Shown here piece by piece: positions 36,904 through 45,868 of a stretch of DNA of 64,000 nt. This stretch comes from Psychroflexus aestuariivivens. Lineage in GTDB: Bacteria > Bacteroidota > Bacteroidia > Flavobacteriales > Flavobacteriaceae. A program made the position numbers and the translations under genes. The notes beneath the pieces are model-generated. The model had not been told where the DNA came from. It searched no databases and worked only from the letters and a program-made list of their open reading frames with translations. The DNA lies in assembly GCF_004010055.1 (NCBI RefSeq), contig NZ_RQVT01000018.1, positions 186,001-250,000 on the forward strand. The letters are read 5' to 3'. The number at the start of each line of letters is the position of its first letter. Within the stretch, counting starts at the first letter, position 1.

Positions 36904-38214
36904 CTAGCTTTTTTTAACCGCTGCTTTGTAAGTTTCTAAGCAGCGTTCTCTAGCTTTTTTATGTTCAACCATTGGCTCAGGATAATTTTTTGTTTCATAT
37001 TCAGGAACCCATCTTTTTATATATTTTTCATTTTTGTCAAATTTTTCAGTTTGGGAATAAGGGTTAAACACCCTGAAATATGGCGCTGCATCTACGCCAG
37101 AACCGGCAACCCACTGCCAGCCCCCAACATTGGAAGACATTTCGTAATCCAGTAATTTTTCTGCGAAATAAGCTTCGCCCCAACGCCAATCGATAAGTAA
37201 ATGTTTGCATAAGAAACTGCCCACAACCATTCGGATTCTGTTGTGCATCCAACCGGTTTCATTTAGTTGTCGCATGCCAGCATCTACGATTGGATAACCA
37301 GTTTGACCTGTTTTCCATTTTTCAAATTCTTGTTCATTATTGCGCCATTCGATATTATCGTATTTAGCTTTGAAAGCTTCATCCGTGGTTTTTGGAAATT
37401 TCTTAAGAATTACTTTATAAAATTCTCGCCAAATCAATTCATTAAGGAAAGTTTTATTTTCCACACTCAAAGCTTTTTGAACGACTTTACGATATCCAAT
37501 TGTACCAAACCTCAAATACGGGCTCAACCTAGAAGTGCCTTCTATGGCAGGAATATTTCTGGTATCTTCATAGTTTGCTAATAATTCTTCATCCAAATTG
37601 TGATCTGGCACTTCAATATCTGAATTCACAAACCCCATATCCGCCAAACTTAAATTTGGTAATCGAGAGTTTTTGTAAAGATTATTTAAATGTAATTCTG
37701 AAGGAACTGGATTTGCTTCAATATTTTTGAATTCTTTTTTCCACTGCTTCATGTATGGCGTAAATACTAAATAAGTCCCACCTTCTTTTTTTTGAACTTC
37801 TTCAGCTTCAAAAATAACCTGATCTTTATAATCATGGAAACCGATGTTTTTCTTATCTAGAAAAGACTTGATTTCAGCATCTCGATTTAATGCATAAGGT
37901 TCATAATCTCGATTGGTAAATACTGCATTGATGTTGAATTCTTTTGAAATTCTTTTGAAAATATCTAAAGGTTTACCGTAATATGTAGCGATTGAAGATT
38001 GATAATTGTCTTGCAGATGTTGTCTAATCTTTTGAAGTTCTTTGAAAATGAAACTCACTCTTGCATCATTTTCTGGCAATTCTTCGAGAATATTTTCATC
38101 GAAAATAAATAATGGAATTACTGGAAAATCATTATTTAAAGCTTCAAATAAGCCAACATTGTCATCCAATCTTAAATCTCTTCTGTACCAAAATATATTT
38201 ACCTTGTCTTTCAT
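36904..38214 (-). CDS. phr: Deoxyribodipyrimidine photolyase (class I CPD type)
   Basis: A 436-residue photolyase that splits UV-induced cyclobutane pyrimidine dimers using blue light and FADH-. The antenna domain starts [20 protein letters not shown]. The FAD domain has [46 protein letters not shown] and [25 protein letters not shown], so the tryptophan electron path and flavin ligands are intact. It starts at an ATG. The terminator at 38242-38276 separates it from the SDR gene upstream, so it needs its own promoter or read-through. Confidence 0.93.
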   Translation of the reverse strand: MKDKVNIFWYRRDLRLDDNVGLFEALNNDFPVIPLFIFDENILEELPENDARVSFIFKELQKIRQHLQDNYQSSIATYYGKPLDIFKRISKEFNINAVFTNRDYEPYALNRDAEIKSFLDKKNIGFHDYKDQVIFEAEEVQKKEGGTYLVFTPYMKQWKKEFKNIEANPVPSELHLNNLYKNSRLPNLSLADMGFVNSDIEVPDHNLDEELLANYEDTRNIPAIEGTSRLSPYLRFGTIGYRKVVQKALSVENKTFLNELIWREFYKVILKKFPKTTDEAFKAKYDNIEWRNNEQEFEKWKTGQTGYPIVDAGMRQLNETGWMHNRIRMVVGSFLCKHLLIDWRWGEAYFAEKLLDYEMSSNVGGWQWVAGSGVDAAPYFRVFNPYSQTEKFDKNEKYIKRWVPEYETKNYPEPMVEHKKARERCLETYKAAVKKS

Positions 38215-38234
38215 CTTTATTTTATGACTTACTA

Positions 38235-38276
38235 AAAATAAAAAATTCCTGTAAGTTAGAAACCAACAGGAATTTT
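38235..38276 (-). terminator. Terminator between the SDR and photolyase genes
   Basis: A perfect 11-bp stem (38242-38252 with 38266-38276) is followed on the minus strand by a T-rich run. It lies after the SDR stop (38293) and only 21 nt before the photolyase start (38214). Confidence 0.8.
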
Positions 38277-38292
38277 AAATTAGAATAATTTC

Positions 38293-38991
38293 TTAACTGA
38301 CGTTTAGCGTAGACATTCCGCCATCTACACCAATAACTTGTCCTGTAATCCAAGAGCTGTCTTCAGAAAGTAGGAAGCTTGCTATTTTGCCAATATCTTT
38401 GGCTTCACCAACACGTTTAAGCGGGTGTCTTTCATCCATCTTTTCTTTTTTCTTGTCGCTTCCTAAAAGTTTTCCTGCAAGTTGTGTATTGACCAATGAT
38501 GGAGCAATTACATTTACTCTAAAGGAAGGCGCATATTCAGCTGCAAGCGATTTTGCAAAACCTTCGATGGCACCTTTGGCGGCAGCTACACTAGTGTGGA
38601 ATGGCATACCGGTTTGTACCGCAACAGTACTAAAATATACAATACTTGCTTGGTCCGATTTCTTAAGTTTGTCAAGTAAAGCATGTGTATTTTTGACTAA
38701 ACTCAAAAAATTCAAATGAAAGTCTTCTTCAAAAATTTCTGGTTTCATCATTTTGAAAGGTTTCAAATTGATACTTCCAGGACAATAGACCAAACCATCT
38801 AATTTTTCTGGTAAATCAAGAGTTGATACATCATCTTTGGTAGCATCAAATTCTAAATGTGTAACATCAAAGTCAGATAAATTTTCTTTACTTCGTGAAG
38901 CTACATAAATATTGTGCTTATCGTGTAAATCTTTAACAATTTCTAGTCCAATTCCTTTGGAACCTCCGATTAGTAAGATATTCTTTTTCAT
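38293..38991 (-). CDS. SDR-family protein without catalytic tyrosine
   Basis: A 232-residue short-chain dehydrogenase/reductase-fold protein. The nucleotide loop is GGSKGIGLEI near the N-terminus and the usual NAG block is replaced by YCPGS. The active-site region reads FHTSVAAAKGAIEGF: the Lys of YxxxK is present, but the tyrosine position holds Val, and the serine is kept in YFSTVA. It may bind NAD(P) without classical redox activity. It follows the SRPBCC gene by 14 nt, matching clusters linked to photolyases elsewhere. Confidence 0.85.
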   Translation of the reverse strand: MKKNILLIGGSKGIGLEIVKDLHDKHNIYVASRSKENLSDFDVTHLEFDATKDDVSTLDLPEKLDGLVYCPGSINLKPFKMMKPEIFEEDFHLNFLSLVKNTHALLDKLKKSDQASIVYFSTVAVQTGMPFHTSVAAAKGAIEGFAKSLAAEYAPSFRVNVIAPSLVNTQLAGKLLGSDKKKEKMDERHPLKRVGEAKDIGKIASFLLSEDSSWITGQVIGVDGGMSTLNVS

Positions 38992-39005
38992 AGTAATTTT
39001 AATTT

Positions 39006-39467
39006 TTATTTATATTCTCCGAATAAATTAGTCATTTTCTCTGTTCTTGCTTTGAAAATACTGTTCAATTTTGGTTTTATTAAAAGCGGATGTAACATTC
39101 TACCAAATATTCCAAAAGGTACTTTGTAATGTACCAAATCTTCAATTTCAACACCATTTTCAATTTCATTGATAAAATGTTTATGATGCCATAAGCTGTA
39201 AGGTCCAGATAATTGAATATCAACAAAATAATCTGGTTTTTCAACGTGAGTTATTTCTGTGACCCATTTTGTACTAAAACCTGGTAGAGGCGTTACATTA
39301 TATTGTAAAATTTGGCCAGTAAACATAGATTTATCAGCACCAGAAAGAATTTTGAAACCCATATCTTTTGGCATAATTTCCTGAAGATTTTTCGGGTTTG
39401 ATAAAAAATTCCATGCTTTTTCTTTCGAGATTGGCAACCTTTGTTTGGTATGTATTTCGTAAATCAT
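39006..39467 (-). CDS. SRPBCC (START-like) family protein
   Basis: A 153-residue SRPBCC helix-grip protein (YEIHTKQRLPISKEKAWNFL, then FVDIQLSGPYSLWHHKH and LVHYKVPFGIFG), the type annotated as ligand-binding or cell-division-inhibitor-like. It has no membrane segment. The ligand is unknown; relatives often neighbour photolyases and carotenoid genes under light-responsive control. It starts at an ATG only 4 nt behind a -7 element and leads the SRPBCC-SDR-photolyase run. Confidence 0.82.
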   Translation of the reverse strand: MIYEIHTKQRLPISKEKAWNFLSNPKNLQEIMPKDMGFKILSGADKSMFTGQILQYNVTPLPGFSTKWVTEITHVEKPDYFVDIQLSGPYSLWHHKHFINEIENGVEIEDLVHYKVPFGIFGRMLHPLLIKPKLNSIFKARTEKMTNLFGEYK

Positions 39468-39471
39468 TTCT

Positions 39472-39500
39472 CAAAAATATAATTATTTTTGTTTATCAAA
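39472..39500 (-). promoter_or_regulatory. Promoter of the SRPBCC-SDR operon
   Basis: On the minus strand: TTTG at 39500-39497, a 17-nt spacer and TATTTTTG at 39479-39472. The -7 element ends 4 nt before the ATG at 39467. A second TATTTTTG occurs at 39504-39497. I see no MerR/LitR-type long palindrome here. Confidence 0.6.
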
Positions 39501-39627
39501 AATATTTTAAAGTTAAACAAAAGTTATTGTTAGTTTGTTTAGGTTTAATGTTTTGATAAATATTTATTGATTTAATGCTTTTTTAGATATGTATTAATTT
39601 ACTTTGCAATAAATTAAATTTATTATA

Positions 39628-40122
39628 ATGCGTTATTTTAAAATATTGATTGTTTTGTGTATTGTTTTTTCTTGTAAATCTTCAAAAACAGGTTTGCCAG
39701 CTATGATCGACTGTCCTGATGGTGGTGAATGTGATGTAAAAGTGATGAAAAATTCTATGCTAAATTTAAAATCTGATAGCATAGGCGAAATTTATCCAGA
39801 AGTTACCGAAGAAGAAGGTTGGCAAGTCATAGAAGTGACATTTTCAAAAAAAGCTCCTGAAAATACCGTTGATGGTCAATATTCTGAAATCGTCTATTTA
39901 CAAGTCCCAATGTCATTTAAAGATATTCAATCTTCTAATAAGTCACTTCAAAATCAAAAAGTAATTTTTGGAAAATTTTGTAAATGTCCAGAAGCCGGAT
40001 ACGAAAAAGTAATCTCTGGTGATTTAGAATTGGTCAATTCCAAAGGTAGTATTTTGTTGAATCTAACTTTCGACACAGAAAAAGAAAAAGAATTAGAAAA
40101 AATTCAGGCGGAGTTGAATTAA
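39628..40122 (+). CDS. Hypothetical lipoprotein
   Basis: A 164-residue lipoprotein with lipobox VFSCKS (Cys near residue 16). The mature part starts GLPAMIDCPDGGECDVKV, with two cysteines, and continues as a beta-rich domain with a further Cys pair (GKFCKCPEAGYEKV). The four cysteines could form disulfides in the periplasm. I recognise no named family. It starts at an ATG. Its stop overlaps the stop of the convergent gene at 40119 by 4 nt. Confidence 0.72.
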   Translation: MRYFKILIVLCIVFSCKSSKTGLPAMIDCPDGGECDVKVMKNSMLNLKSDSIGEIYPEVTEEEGWQVIEVTFSKKAPENTVDGQYSEIVYLQVPMSFKDIQSSNKSLQNQKVIFGKFCKCPEAGYEKVISGDLELVNSKGSILLNLTFDTEKEKELEKIQAELN

Positions 40123-40676
40123 TAATCCTTAACGTCTCCTTTGAATGGTGGTACACCTGGTGAAGGACTAGGTGTATTTTTTTTGTCTTCTTCAGATTTC
40201 AGTTCTAAAACTCGATATGGATAATTTTTTGAAATGATTTTCGATCTTTTCTTACAATTTAGTTTTATATAATTTTCATCATATTCTTCCTTAGATTTCA
40301 AATCCCAGGCATACAGATAAACTTCACGGATGTAATTTAAAACCATTTCGTAACGGTCTTTTTCACCATAAGAAGCCAATGCAATAATTGCTTTTTTTGG
40401 AGATTCAGCTTTATCTTTATCAGAATTTGGGTTATTCAAGAAAGTGTAAACCAATTCTTTAAACTTGATTTCAGACAGGTCATTTCGCTCCTTTTCATTT
40501 ATAATCAAATTATTATCTTGGTCGATAATGACGGTCAGAATATTTCGCTCATTAGTCGATTCATATTCAGCTTCAGAAACTTCATCTTCTATTTCACATT
40601 GCTGGTCATACCATTTCTGACCAAAAACTCCTGTCGAAGCTAGGACTAATCCCAAAAAAAATACAATACTTTTCAT
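40119..40676 (-). CDS. Hypothetical secreted protein
   Basis: A 185-residue protein with a signal peptide (MKSIVFFLGLVLASTGVFGQ) and a mature acidic, helical and beta region (TNERNILTVIIDQDNNLIIN, with TVIIDQDNNLIIN resembling the start of ExbD-like periplasmic domains, though no transmembrane ExbD helix is present). It ends in a proline-rich tail (PSPSPGVPPFKG). Similar proteins occur in Flavobacteriaceae, but I cannot name a family. A -7 motif (40713-40706, TATATTTG) lies 29 nt upstream. Confidence 0.68.
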   Translation of the reverse strand: MKSIVFFLGLVLASTGVFGQKWYDQQCEIEDEVSEAEYESTNERNILTVIIDQDNNLIINEKERNDLSEIKFKELVYTFLNNPNSDKDKAESPKKAIIALASYGEKDRYEMVLNYIREVYLYAWDLKSKEEYDENYIKLNCKKRSKIISKNYPYRVLELKSEEDKKNTPSPSPGVPPFKGDVKDY

Positions 40677-40743
40677 AAGCTAAATCTATGTTAGTTTGAA
40701 TAAAACAAATATAAGAACTAATATCTATTTTTTTAATAAATAC

Positions 40744-40786
40744 TGATTCTTGTCATTTTTATAAACATCGATATGTCAGAATTTTG
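40744..40786 (+). promoter_or_regulatory. Crp/Fnr-type dyad and -7 element of ccoI
   Basis: TGATTCTTGTCA at 40744-40755 is a TGA-N6-TCA dyad centred at 40749.5. GAATTTTG at 40779-40786 matches TAnnTTTG with one change and starts exactly 29.5 nt from the dyad centre, the same spacing as for ccoS and hemN. The ATG follows at 40807. Confidence 0.55.
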
Positions 40787-40806
40787 TCTTCATTATAAAA
40801 GTGAAA

Positions 40807-43182
40807 ATGTCTATACACACATGTTACCATTGTGGCGATTCTTGCAAAACGAATGCCATTCATTACGATGACAAAGATTTTTGTTGCCGGGGCTGCAAAA
40901 CGGTTTACGAAATTTTCTCTGAAAACGACTTGAATTGTTATTATGATTTGGAACATACTCCTGGAGCTACACCAAGTGATATTCAAGGCAAATATGATTA
41001 TTTGGCTGATGCTAAAATCATTGAAAAGCTTGTAGATTTTCAAGATGAAGACACAGAAGTCGTCACACTTTATATTCCTCATATCCATTGCAGTTCTTGT
41101 ATTTGGGTATTAGAAAACCTCAATAAATTGATTTCTCAAGTTGTAACTTCCCAAGTAGATTTTCCAAGTAAAAAAGTGAGCGTTACATATCATACAGAAA
41201 ATTTTTCACTTCAGAAGTTGGTAGAAACTTTGTCTAAAATTGGGTACGAACCTTATATCAGTTTAGAAAATTACGATAAAAAAAGCACTGAAGTAGACCG
41301 AAGTTTAATCTATAAGATTGGCGTTGCTGGTTTTGCTTTTGGCAACGTTATGTTTCTAAGTTTTCCAGAATATTTTGAAGTTTCAGAATATTGGTTAGAA
41401 CAATACAAACCACTTTTTAGATGGTTGATGTTTTCCTTTAGTTTGCCGGTGGTTTTCTATGCTGGATTAGATTATTTCGTATCTGCATTCAAAGGCATTA
41501 AAAACAAAATTTTAAATATTGATATTCCTATTGCATTAGGTATTTCTGTACTTTTCATTCGAAGCAGTATTGATATTATTTTCGATTTTGGTTCAGGTTT
41601 TTTCGATAGTTTAACGGGTTTGGTTTTCTTTTTATTACTGGGAAAAGTCGTTCAGCAGAAAACATACAAGTTCATGTCTTTCGAAAGAGATTATAAATCT
41701 TATTTTCCGATTGCTGTCACTAAAATTAAAACCGACAAAACAGAAGAGAATATTCAGGTTTACGATATCAAGTCAGGCGATGAGTTACTGATTAGAAACC
41801 AAGAGCTAATTCCTGTCGATGGAATTTTGATGTCGGATTCTGCAGAAATAGATTATAGTTTTGTTACAGGCGAAGCTAAAATTGTCCATAAATCTTCTGG
41901 CGATCGTGTTTTTGCAGGAGGTAAACAAATCGGAAACGCCATAGAAGTTGTAGCTGAAAAATCAGTAGAACAAAGTTATCTGACCCAACTTTGGAGTAAC
42001 GACGTTTTTGGGAAAAACTATGATCCGAAGTTTCAAACACTCATCAATAAAATTAGCAGAAAATTTACGATAGCAGTTTTAACCATTGCGTTTTCGGGAT
42101 TGATATTTTGGTTATTTTATGACGCTAGTTTGGCACTAAACGTGTTTACCGCTGTTCTGATTATTGCATGTCCTTGCGCTATTGCGTTGGCAACACCTTT
42201 TGCATTAGGAAACTTACTTCGCATTTTCGGGCAACGCGGTTTTTATTTGAAAAATACCAATAGTTTAGAGCAATTGGCAGACATCAATGCTTTTGTTTTC
42301 GATAAAACAGGCACCTTAACTACCAATCAGAAAAGTGAAATCACCTACGAGGGCCTAGACTTAGAGGATGAAGATCGCTTGGTGCTAAAGAATTCTTTTC
42401 GAAATTCTAATCATCCTTTAAGCCGTGAATTATATCAATTTTTGGAAAGCAATGACATATTGACTTCAGATTCTTTTGAGGAGCATTTGGGTGAAGGAAT
42501 TGTATCCAAACACAACAACCATACTTATAAATTAGGTTCTGCTAAATTCGTTTCAGGTCAGGTTTCATCTACGCTTTCTACAGCTGTCCACATCAGTAAG
42601 GACGAAGAATATTTAGGTAAATTCGTTTTTGAAACTCAATATAGAGATGGAATTCAAGAACTTTTTCAAGCAATGGATGAGCATTTTAAACTTATTATTT
42701 TATCTGGAGATAATGAAGGTGAAAAGGCATTTTTGACTAAGATGTTGCCCAAAACAACGCAAATGTTCTTCAATCAAAAACCAGACTCTAAACTCAGATT
42801 CATCAAAAAAATCCAAGACGAAAACAAAAAAGTTTGCATGCTTGGTGATGGACTGAATGACGCCGGCGCATTGAAACAAGCCGATGTCGGTATTGCGATT
42901 TCAGAAAACGTGAATGTGTTTTCTCCTGCCTGCGATGCTATTATGGATGCCAAAATACTTCCTAAACTTGACATTTTCGTTCAGATTGCAAAACAAGGAA
43001 TCACAATCATAAAACTCAGTTTTATTTTTTCATTTATTTATAATGCAATCGGATTGTATTTCGCACTCACGGGACAATTGAAACCAGTTATTGCAGCAAT
43101 TTTAATGCCGCTGAGTTCTATCAGCATTGTTGTTTTTACAACTTTAGCAACAAATTATATATCAAAAAAATTGAAGAATTAA
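40807..43182 (+). CDS. ccoI: Cbb3 oxidase-associated copper P-type ATPase
   Basis: A P1B-type ATPase of 791 residues that moves copper for cbb3 oxidase maturation. The N-terminus has a cysteine-rich metal domain (CYHCGDSC...FCCRGC), then an HMA-like domain with HCSSC, eight predicted helices, the translocation motif CPC (455-457), phosphorylation site DKTGTLT starting at Asp499 and the hinge GDGLNDAGAL. The ATG at 40807 is preferred over the in-frame GTG at 40801. ccoS follows, but with its own promoter. Confidence 0.94.
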   Translation: MSIHTCYHCGDSCKTNAIHYDDKDFCCRGCKTVYEIFSENDLNCYYDLEHTPGATPSDIQGKYDYLADAKIIEKLVDFQDEDTEVVTLYIPHIHCSSCIWVLENLNKLISQVVTSQVDFPSKKVSVTYHTENFSLQKLVETLSKIGYEPYISLENYDKKSTEVDRSLIYKIGVAGFAFGNVMFLSFPEYFEVSEYWLEQYKPLFRWLMFSFSLPVVFYAGLDYFVSAFKGIKNKILNIDIPIALGISVLFIRSSIDIIFDFGSGFFDSLTGLVFFLLLGKVVQQKTYKFMSFERDYKSYFPIAVTKIKTDKTEENIQVYDIKSGDELLIRNQELIPVDGILMSDSAEIDYSFVTGEAKIVHKSSGDRVFAGGKQIGNAIEVVAEKSVEQSYLTQLWSNDVFGKNYDPKFQTLINKISRKFTIAVLTIAFSGLIFWLFYDASLALNVFTAVLIIACPCAIALATPFALGNLLRIFGQRGFYLKNTNSLEQLADINAFVFDKTGTLTTNQKSEITYEGLDLEDEDRLVLKNSFRNSNHPLSRELYQFLESNDILTSDSFEEHLGEGIVSKHNNHTYKLGSAKFVSGQVSSTLSTAVHISKDEEYLGKFVFETQYRDGIQELFQAMDEHFKLIILSGDNEGEKAFLTKMLPKTTQMFFNQKPDSKLRFIKKIQDENKKVCMLGDGLNDAGALKQADVGIAISENVNVFSPACDAIMDAKILPKLDIFVQIAKQGITIIKLSFIFSFIYNAIGLYFALTGQLKPVIAAILMPLSSISIVVFTTLATNYISKKLKN

Positions 43183-43198
43183 TGAAATACCACAAACA

Positions 43199-43241
43199 TG
43201 ACAGAAGTCATTTTTTAAGCTTCTGTTCACATTTATTTTTG
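43199..43241 (+). promoter_or_regulatory. Crp/Fnr-type dyad and -7 element of the ccoS-ccoNOQP operon
   Basis: ATGACAGAAGTCAT (43198-43211) is a 5-4-5 palindrome (ATGAC-N4-GTCAT) with core TGAC-N4-GTCA at 43199-43210, centre 43204.5. TATTTTTG at 43234-43241 is a perfect -7 element starting 29.5 nt from that centre. There is no good -33 TTTG, as expected for a promoter that depends on an activator bound near -41. The ATG follows at 43260. Confidence 0.65.
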
Positions 43242-43259
43242 AAACAAATTTAAATCACT

Positions 43260-43466
43260 ATGAATGTCATTTACGGTTTGTTAGCTATCAGTATTATTGT
43301 TGCCCTTGTGTTTTTTGTGATGTTTATTCTTTCAGTGAAAAAGGGACAATTTGACGATGCTTACACACCTTCAGTAAGAATGCTTTTCGATGACGAAATC
43401 GTCAAAGACAAAACAAAAGAAACCAAAGAAAAATCTAAAAATTCTAATACACAAAAACAATCATAA
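43260..43466 (+). CDS. ccoS: Cbb3-type oxidase assembly protein CcoS
   Basis: A 68-residue CcoS: one N-terminal transmembrane helix (about residues 5-28), then the family block KKGQFDDAYTPSVRMLFDDE and a lysine-rich tail. CcoS is needed to insert haem and copper into the catalytic subunit of cbb3 oxidase in studied bacteria. It starts at an ATG 19 nt behind a strong -7 element and ends 2 nt before ccoNO, so it is the first gene of the structural operon. Confidence 0.92.
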   Translation: MNVIYGLLAISIIVALVFFVMFILSVKKGQFDDAYTPSVRMLFDDEIVKDKTKETKEKSKNSNTQKQS

Positions 43467-43468
43467 CT

Positions 43469-45664
43469 ATGGAGTTACAGCAATTTCATTACGATAATAA
43501 AATCGTAAAAAACTTCCTCTATGCCACAATTATTTGGGGTGTAGTTGGTATGTCTGTAGGGCTTTTATTAGCCTTTATGTTTATTTTTCCAAGCGTGACC
43601 GATGGGATTTCTTGGCTGAGTTTTGGTCGATTAAGACCGCTACATACAAATGCAGTTATTTTTGCTTTTATAGGTAATGCAATTTTTGCAGGTGTGTATT
43701 ATTCTACACAGCGATTACTTAAGGCTAGAATGTTTAGTGATGTTTTAAGCAAAATCAATTTTTGGGGTTGGCAATTAATTATTGTCGCAGCTGCAATCAC
43801 TTTGCCTTTAGGCTTTACCAGTTCTAAAGAATATGCAGAATTGGAGTGGCCAATTGATATTATGATTGCTGTAGTTTGGGTTGTTTTCGGCTGGAATTTA
43901 ATAGGAACTATTTTAAGACGTCGCCAACGCCATTTGTATGTGGCGATTTGGTTTTACCTAGCTACCTTCGTTACTGTTGCCGTACTTCATATTTTTAATA
44001 GTTTAGCACTTCCTGTAAACTTTTTGAAAAGTTATTCCGCTTATGCCGGAGTTCAGGATGCACTTGTGCAATGGTGGTACGGTCATAATGCGGTAGCTTT
44101 CTTTTTGACGACACCATTTTTAGGTCTCATGTATTATTTTGTTCCAAAAGCGGCCAATAGACCTGTGTATTCTTATAAATTATCTATCATCCACTTTTGG
44201 TCTCTGATTTTTATATATATCTGGGCTGGACCTCACCATTTGCTTTATACAGCTTTACCAGATTGGGCTCAAAATCTTGGTGTAACTTTTTCCGTAATGT
44301 TACTGATGCCATCTTGGGGAGGAATGATCAACGGTTTATTAACGCTTCGTGGCGCTTGGGATAAAGTTAGAACAAGTCCAGTACTCAAATTTATGGTAGT
44401 TGCTATTACTGGTTATGGTATGGCAACTTTTGAAGGCCCGATGTTGTCTTTGAAAAATGTAAATGCAATTGCTCACTTTACAGATTGGATTATTGCTCAC
44501 GTTCATGTTGGCGCTTTGGCGTGGAATGGTTTCTTGACTTTTGGTATGGTTTACTGGTTAGTGCCGAGATTGTTTAAAACCAAACTATTCTCAATTGGCT
44601 TAGCCAACTTGCATTTTTGGTTGGGAACTTTAGGTATTGTAGTTTATGCTTTACCTATGTATGTAGCTGGATTCCTACAAGCGTCAATGTGGAAACAATT
44701 TAATCCAGATGGCAGTTTATTTTATGGTAACTTTTTAGAAACTGTTACTGAAATCATGCCGATGTATTGGATGAGAGCTATTGGCGGAAGTATGTATATC
44801 ATCGGTGCTTTTGTTATGATTTATAACGTTATCCAAACTGCAAGATCTGGTTCAAAAGTTGAAGATGAATTGGCAGAAGCTGCTGCTTTATCTAAAATTA
44901 CTGGTAGAAAGCGTGGCGAGAAATTCCATACTTGGTTAGAAAGAAAACCAATTCAACTTACAATTTTAGCCACTATCGCTATTTTAATTGGTGGAATTGT
45001 TCAAATCATACCAACACTTTTGGTAAAATCTAATATTCCGACGATTACAAGTGTAAAACCTTACACGCCACTGGAATTGGAAGGACGAGACATTTATATA
45101 AGAGAAGGTTGTGTCGGTTGTCACTCGCAAATGGTGAGACCATTCCGAAGCGAAGTTGAACGTTACGGCGAATACGCAAAAGCTGGAGAATTTGTTTACG
45201 ACCGACCATTCTTATGGGGAAGTAAACGTACTGGACCAGATTTATTGAGAGTTGGCGGAAAATACTCAGACAGCTGGCACTTTAACCACATGTACGATCC
45301 ACAAAGCACGTCTTCAGGCTCAATCATGCCTAGTTACCAATGGCTAATTAAAGATAAATTGGATAAATCTTCGACAGAAGGGAAAATGAAAACCATGGCA
45401 GATCTTGGAGTTCCATACAGTGAAGAAGATATTGAAAATGCAAAACAAAGTATGGATAAACAAGGAAAACAGATAGAGAAAAATCTATATGATGATCCAG
45501 ATTTTGTTAAAAGTTATGAAGCAGACAAAGCTTATGCAGAACAAAATAACGAAGACTTTGTTGAAATGAAAGACCGTGAAATTGTCGCGCTTATTGCTTA
45601 TCTCCAAAGATTAGGAACAGATATTAAAGTCAAAGATAATAATGAAGTTTCAACTTCAAATTAA
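43469..45664 (+). CDS. ccoNO: Fused cbb3 cytochrome oxidase subunits I/II (CcoN-CcoO)
   Basis: A 731-residue fusion. The N-terminal part (to about 500) is a CcoN haem-copper oxidase with the expected histidines (RPLHTNAVIFAF, WYGHNAVAFFL, WAGPHHLLYTALPDW, HVHVGALAWNG). The C-terminal part (about 500-720) is a CcoO cytochrome c domain with haem motif CVGCH (Cys548-His552) and a long MVRPFRSEVERYGEYAKAGE region. It reduces oxygen at very low concentration. The fusion is typical of Bacteroidota. It starts at an ATG. Confidence 0.96.
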   Translation: MELQQFHYDNKIVKNFLYATIIWGVVGMSVGLLLAFMFIFPSVTDGISWLSFGRLRPLHTNAVIFAFIGNAIFAGVYYSTQRLLKARMFSDVLSKINFWGWQLIIVAAAITLPLGFTSSKEYAELEWPIDIMIAVVWVVFGWNLIGTILRRRQRHLYVAIWFYLATFVTVAVLHIFNSLALPVNFLKSYSAYAGVQDALVQWWYGHNAVAFFLTTPFLGLMYYFVPKAANRPVYSYKLSIIHFWSLIFIYIWAGPHHLLYTALPDWAQNLGVTFSVMLLMPSWGGMINGLLTLRGAWDKVRTSPVLKFMVVAITGYGMATFEGPMLSLKNVNAIAHFTDWIIAHVHVGALAWNGFLTFGMVYWLVPRLFKTKLFSIGLANLHFWLGTLGIVVYALPMYVAGFLQASMWKQFNPDGSLFYGNFLETVTEIMPMYWMRAIGGSMYIIGAFVMIYNVIQTARSGSKVEDELAEAAALSKITGRKRGEKFHTWLERKPIQLTILATIAILIGGIVQIIPTLLVKSNIPTITSVKPYTPLELEGRDIYIREGCVGCHSQMVRPFRSEVERYGEYAKAGEFVYDRPFLWGSKRTGPDLLRVGGKYSDSWHFNHMYDPQSTSSGSIMPSYQWLIKDKLDKSSTEGKMKTMADLGVPYSEEDIENAKQSMDKQGKQIEKNLYDDPDFVKSYEADKAYAEQNNEDFVEMKDREIVALIAYLQRLGTDIKVKDNNEVSTSN

Positions 45665-45682
45665 TTCAAAAATTTAAAAGCT

Positions 45683-45868
45683 ATGTTGAAATTTATAAAA
45701 GGACACATGGAAACCATTGAAGGTATAGAAATCTACCCAATAATTTCCTTACTGATATTCTTTCTCTTTTTTGTTGGACTTTTCTGGTGGGTTTTTACTG
45801 CCAAAAAGGATTATGTAGAGAAGGTTAGCCAAATTCCATTAGAAAACCAAAACGATAACGAATTATGA
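45683..45868 (+). CDS. ccoQ: CcoQ-like cbb3 oxidase subunit
   Basis: A 61-residue protein with one transmembrane helix (about residues 20-39, ending FFVGLFWWVFTAKKDYVEKV). The Trp-rich helix and the following Lys-Lys-Asp-Tyr match the CcoQ/FixQ family, which stabilises the oxidase complex. Position between ccoNO and ccoP supports the call. Its stop overlaps the ccoP start by 4 nt (ATGA), showing translational coupling. Confidence 0.85.
   Translation: MLKFIKGHMETIEGIEIYPIISLLIFFLFFVGLFWWVFTAKKDYVEKVSQIPLENQNDNEL

Noticed and set aside
39599-39606. TTACTTTG as a -7 element for the lipoprotein at 39628
   Set aside because: It is one base short of TAnnTTTG spacing (TA-n-TTTG), so it is not a consensus match; left out of the feature list.
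43201-43226. ACAGAAG/CTTCTGT inverted repeat as terminator of ccoI
   Set aside because: The 7-bp stem has no T-run after it and overlaps the ccoS operator and promoter; it is better explained by the TGAC-N4-GTCA dyad.
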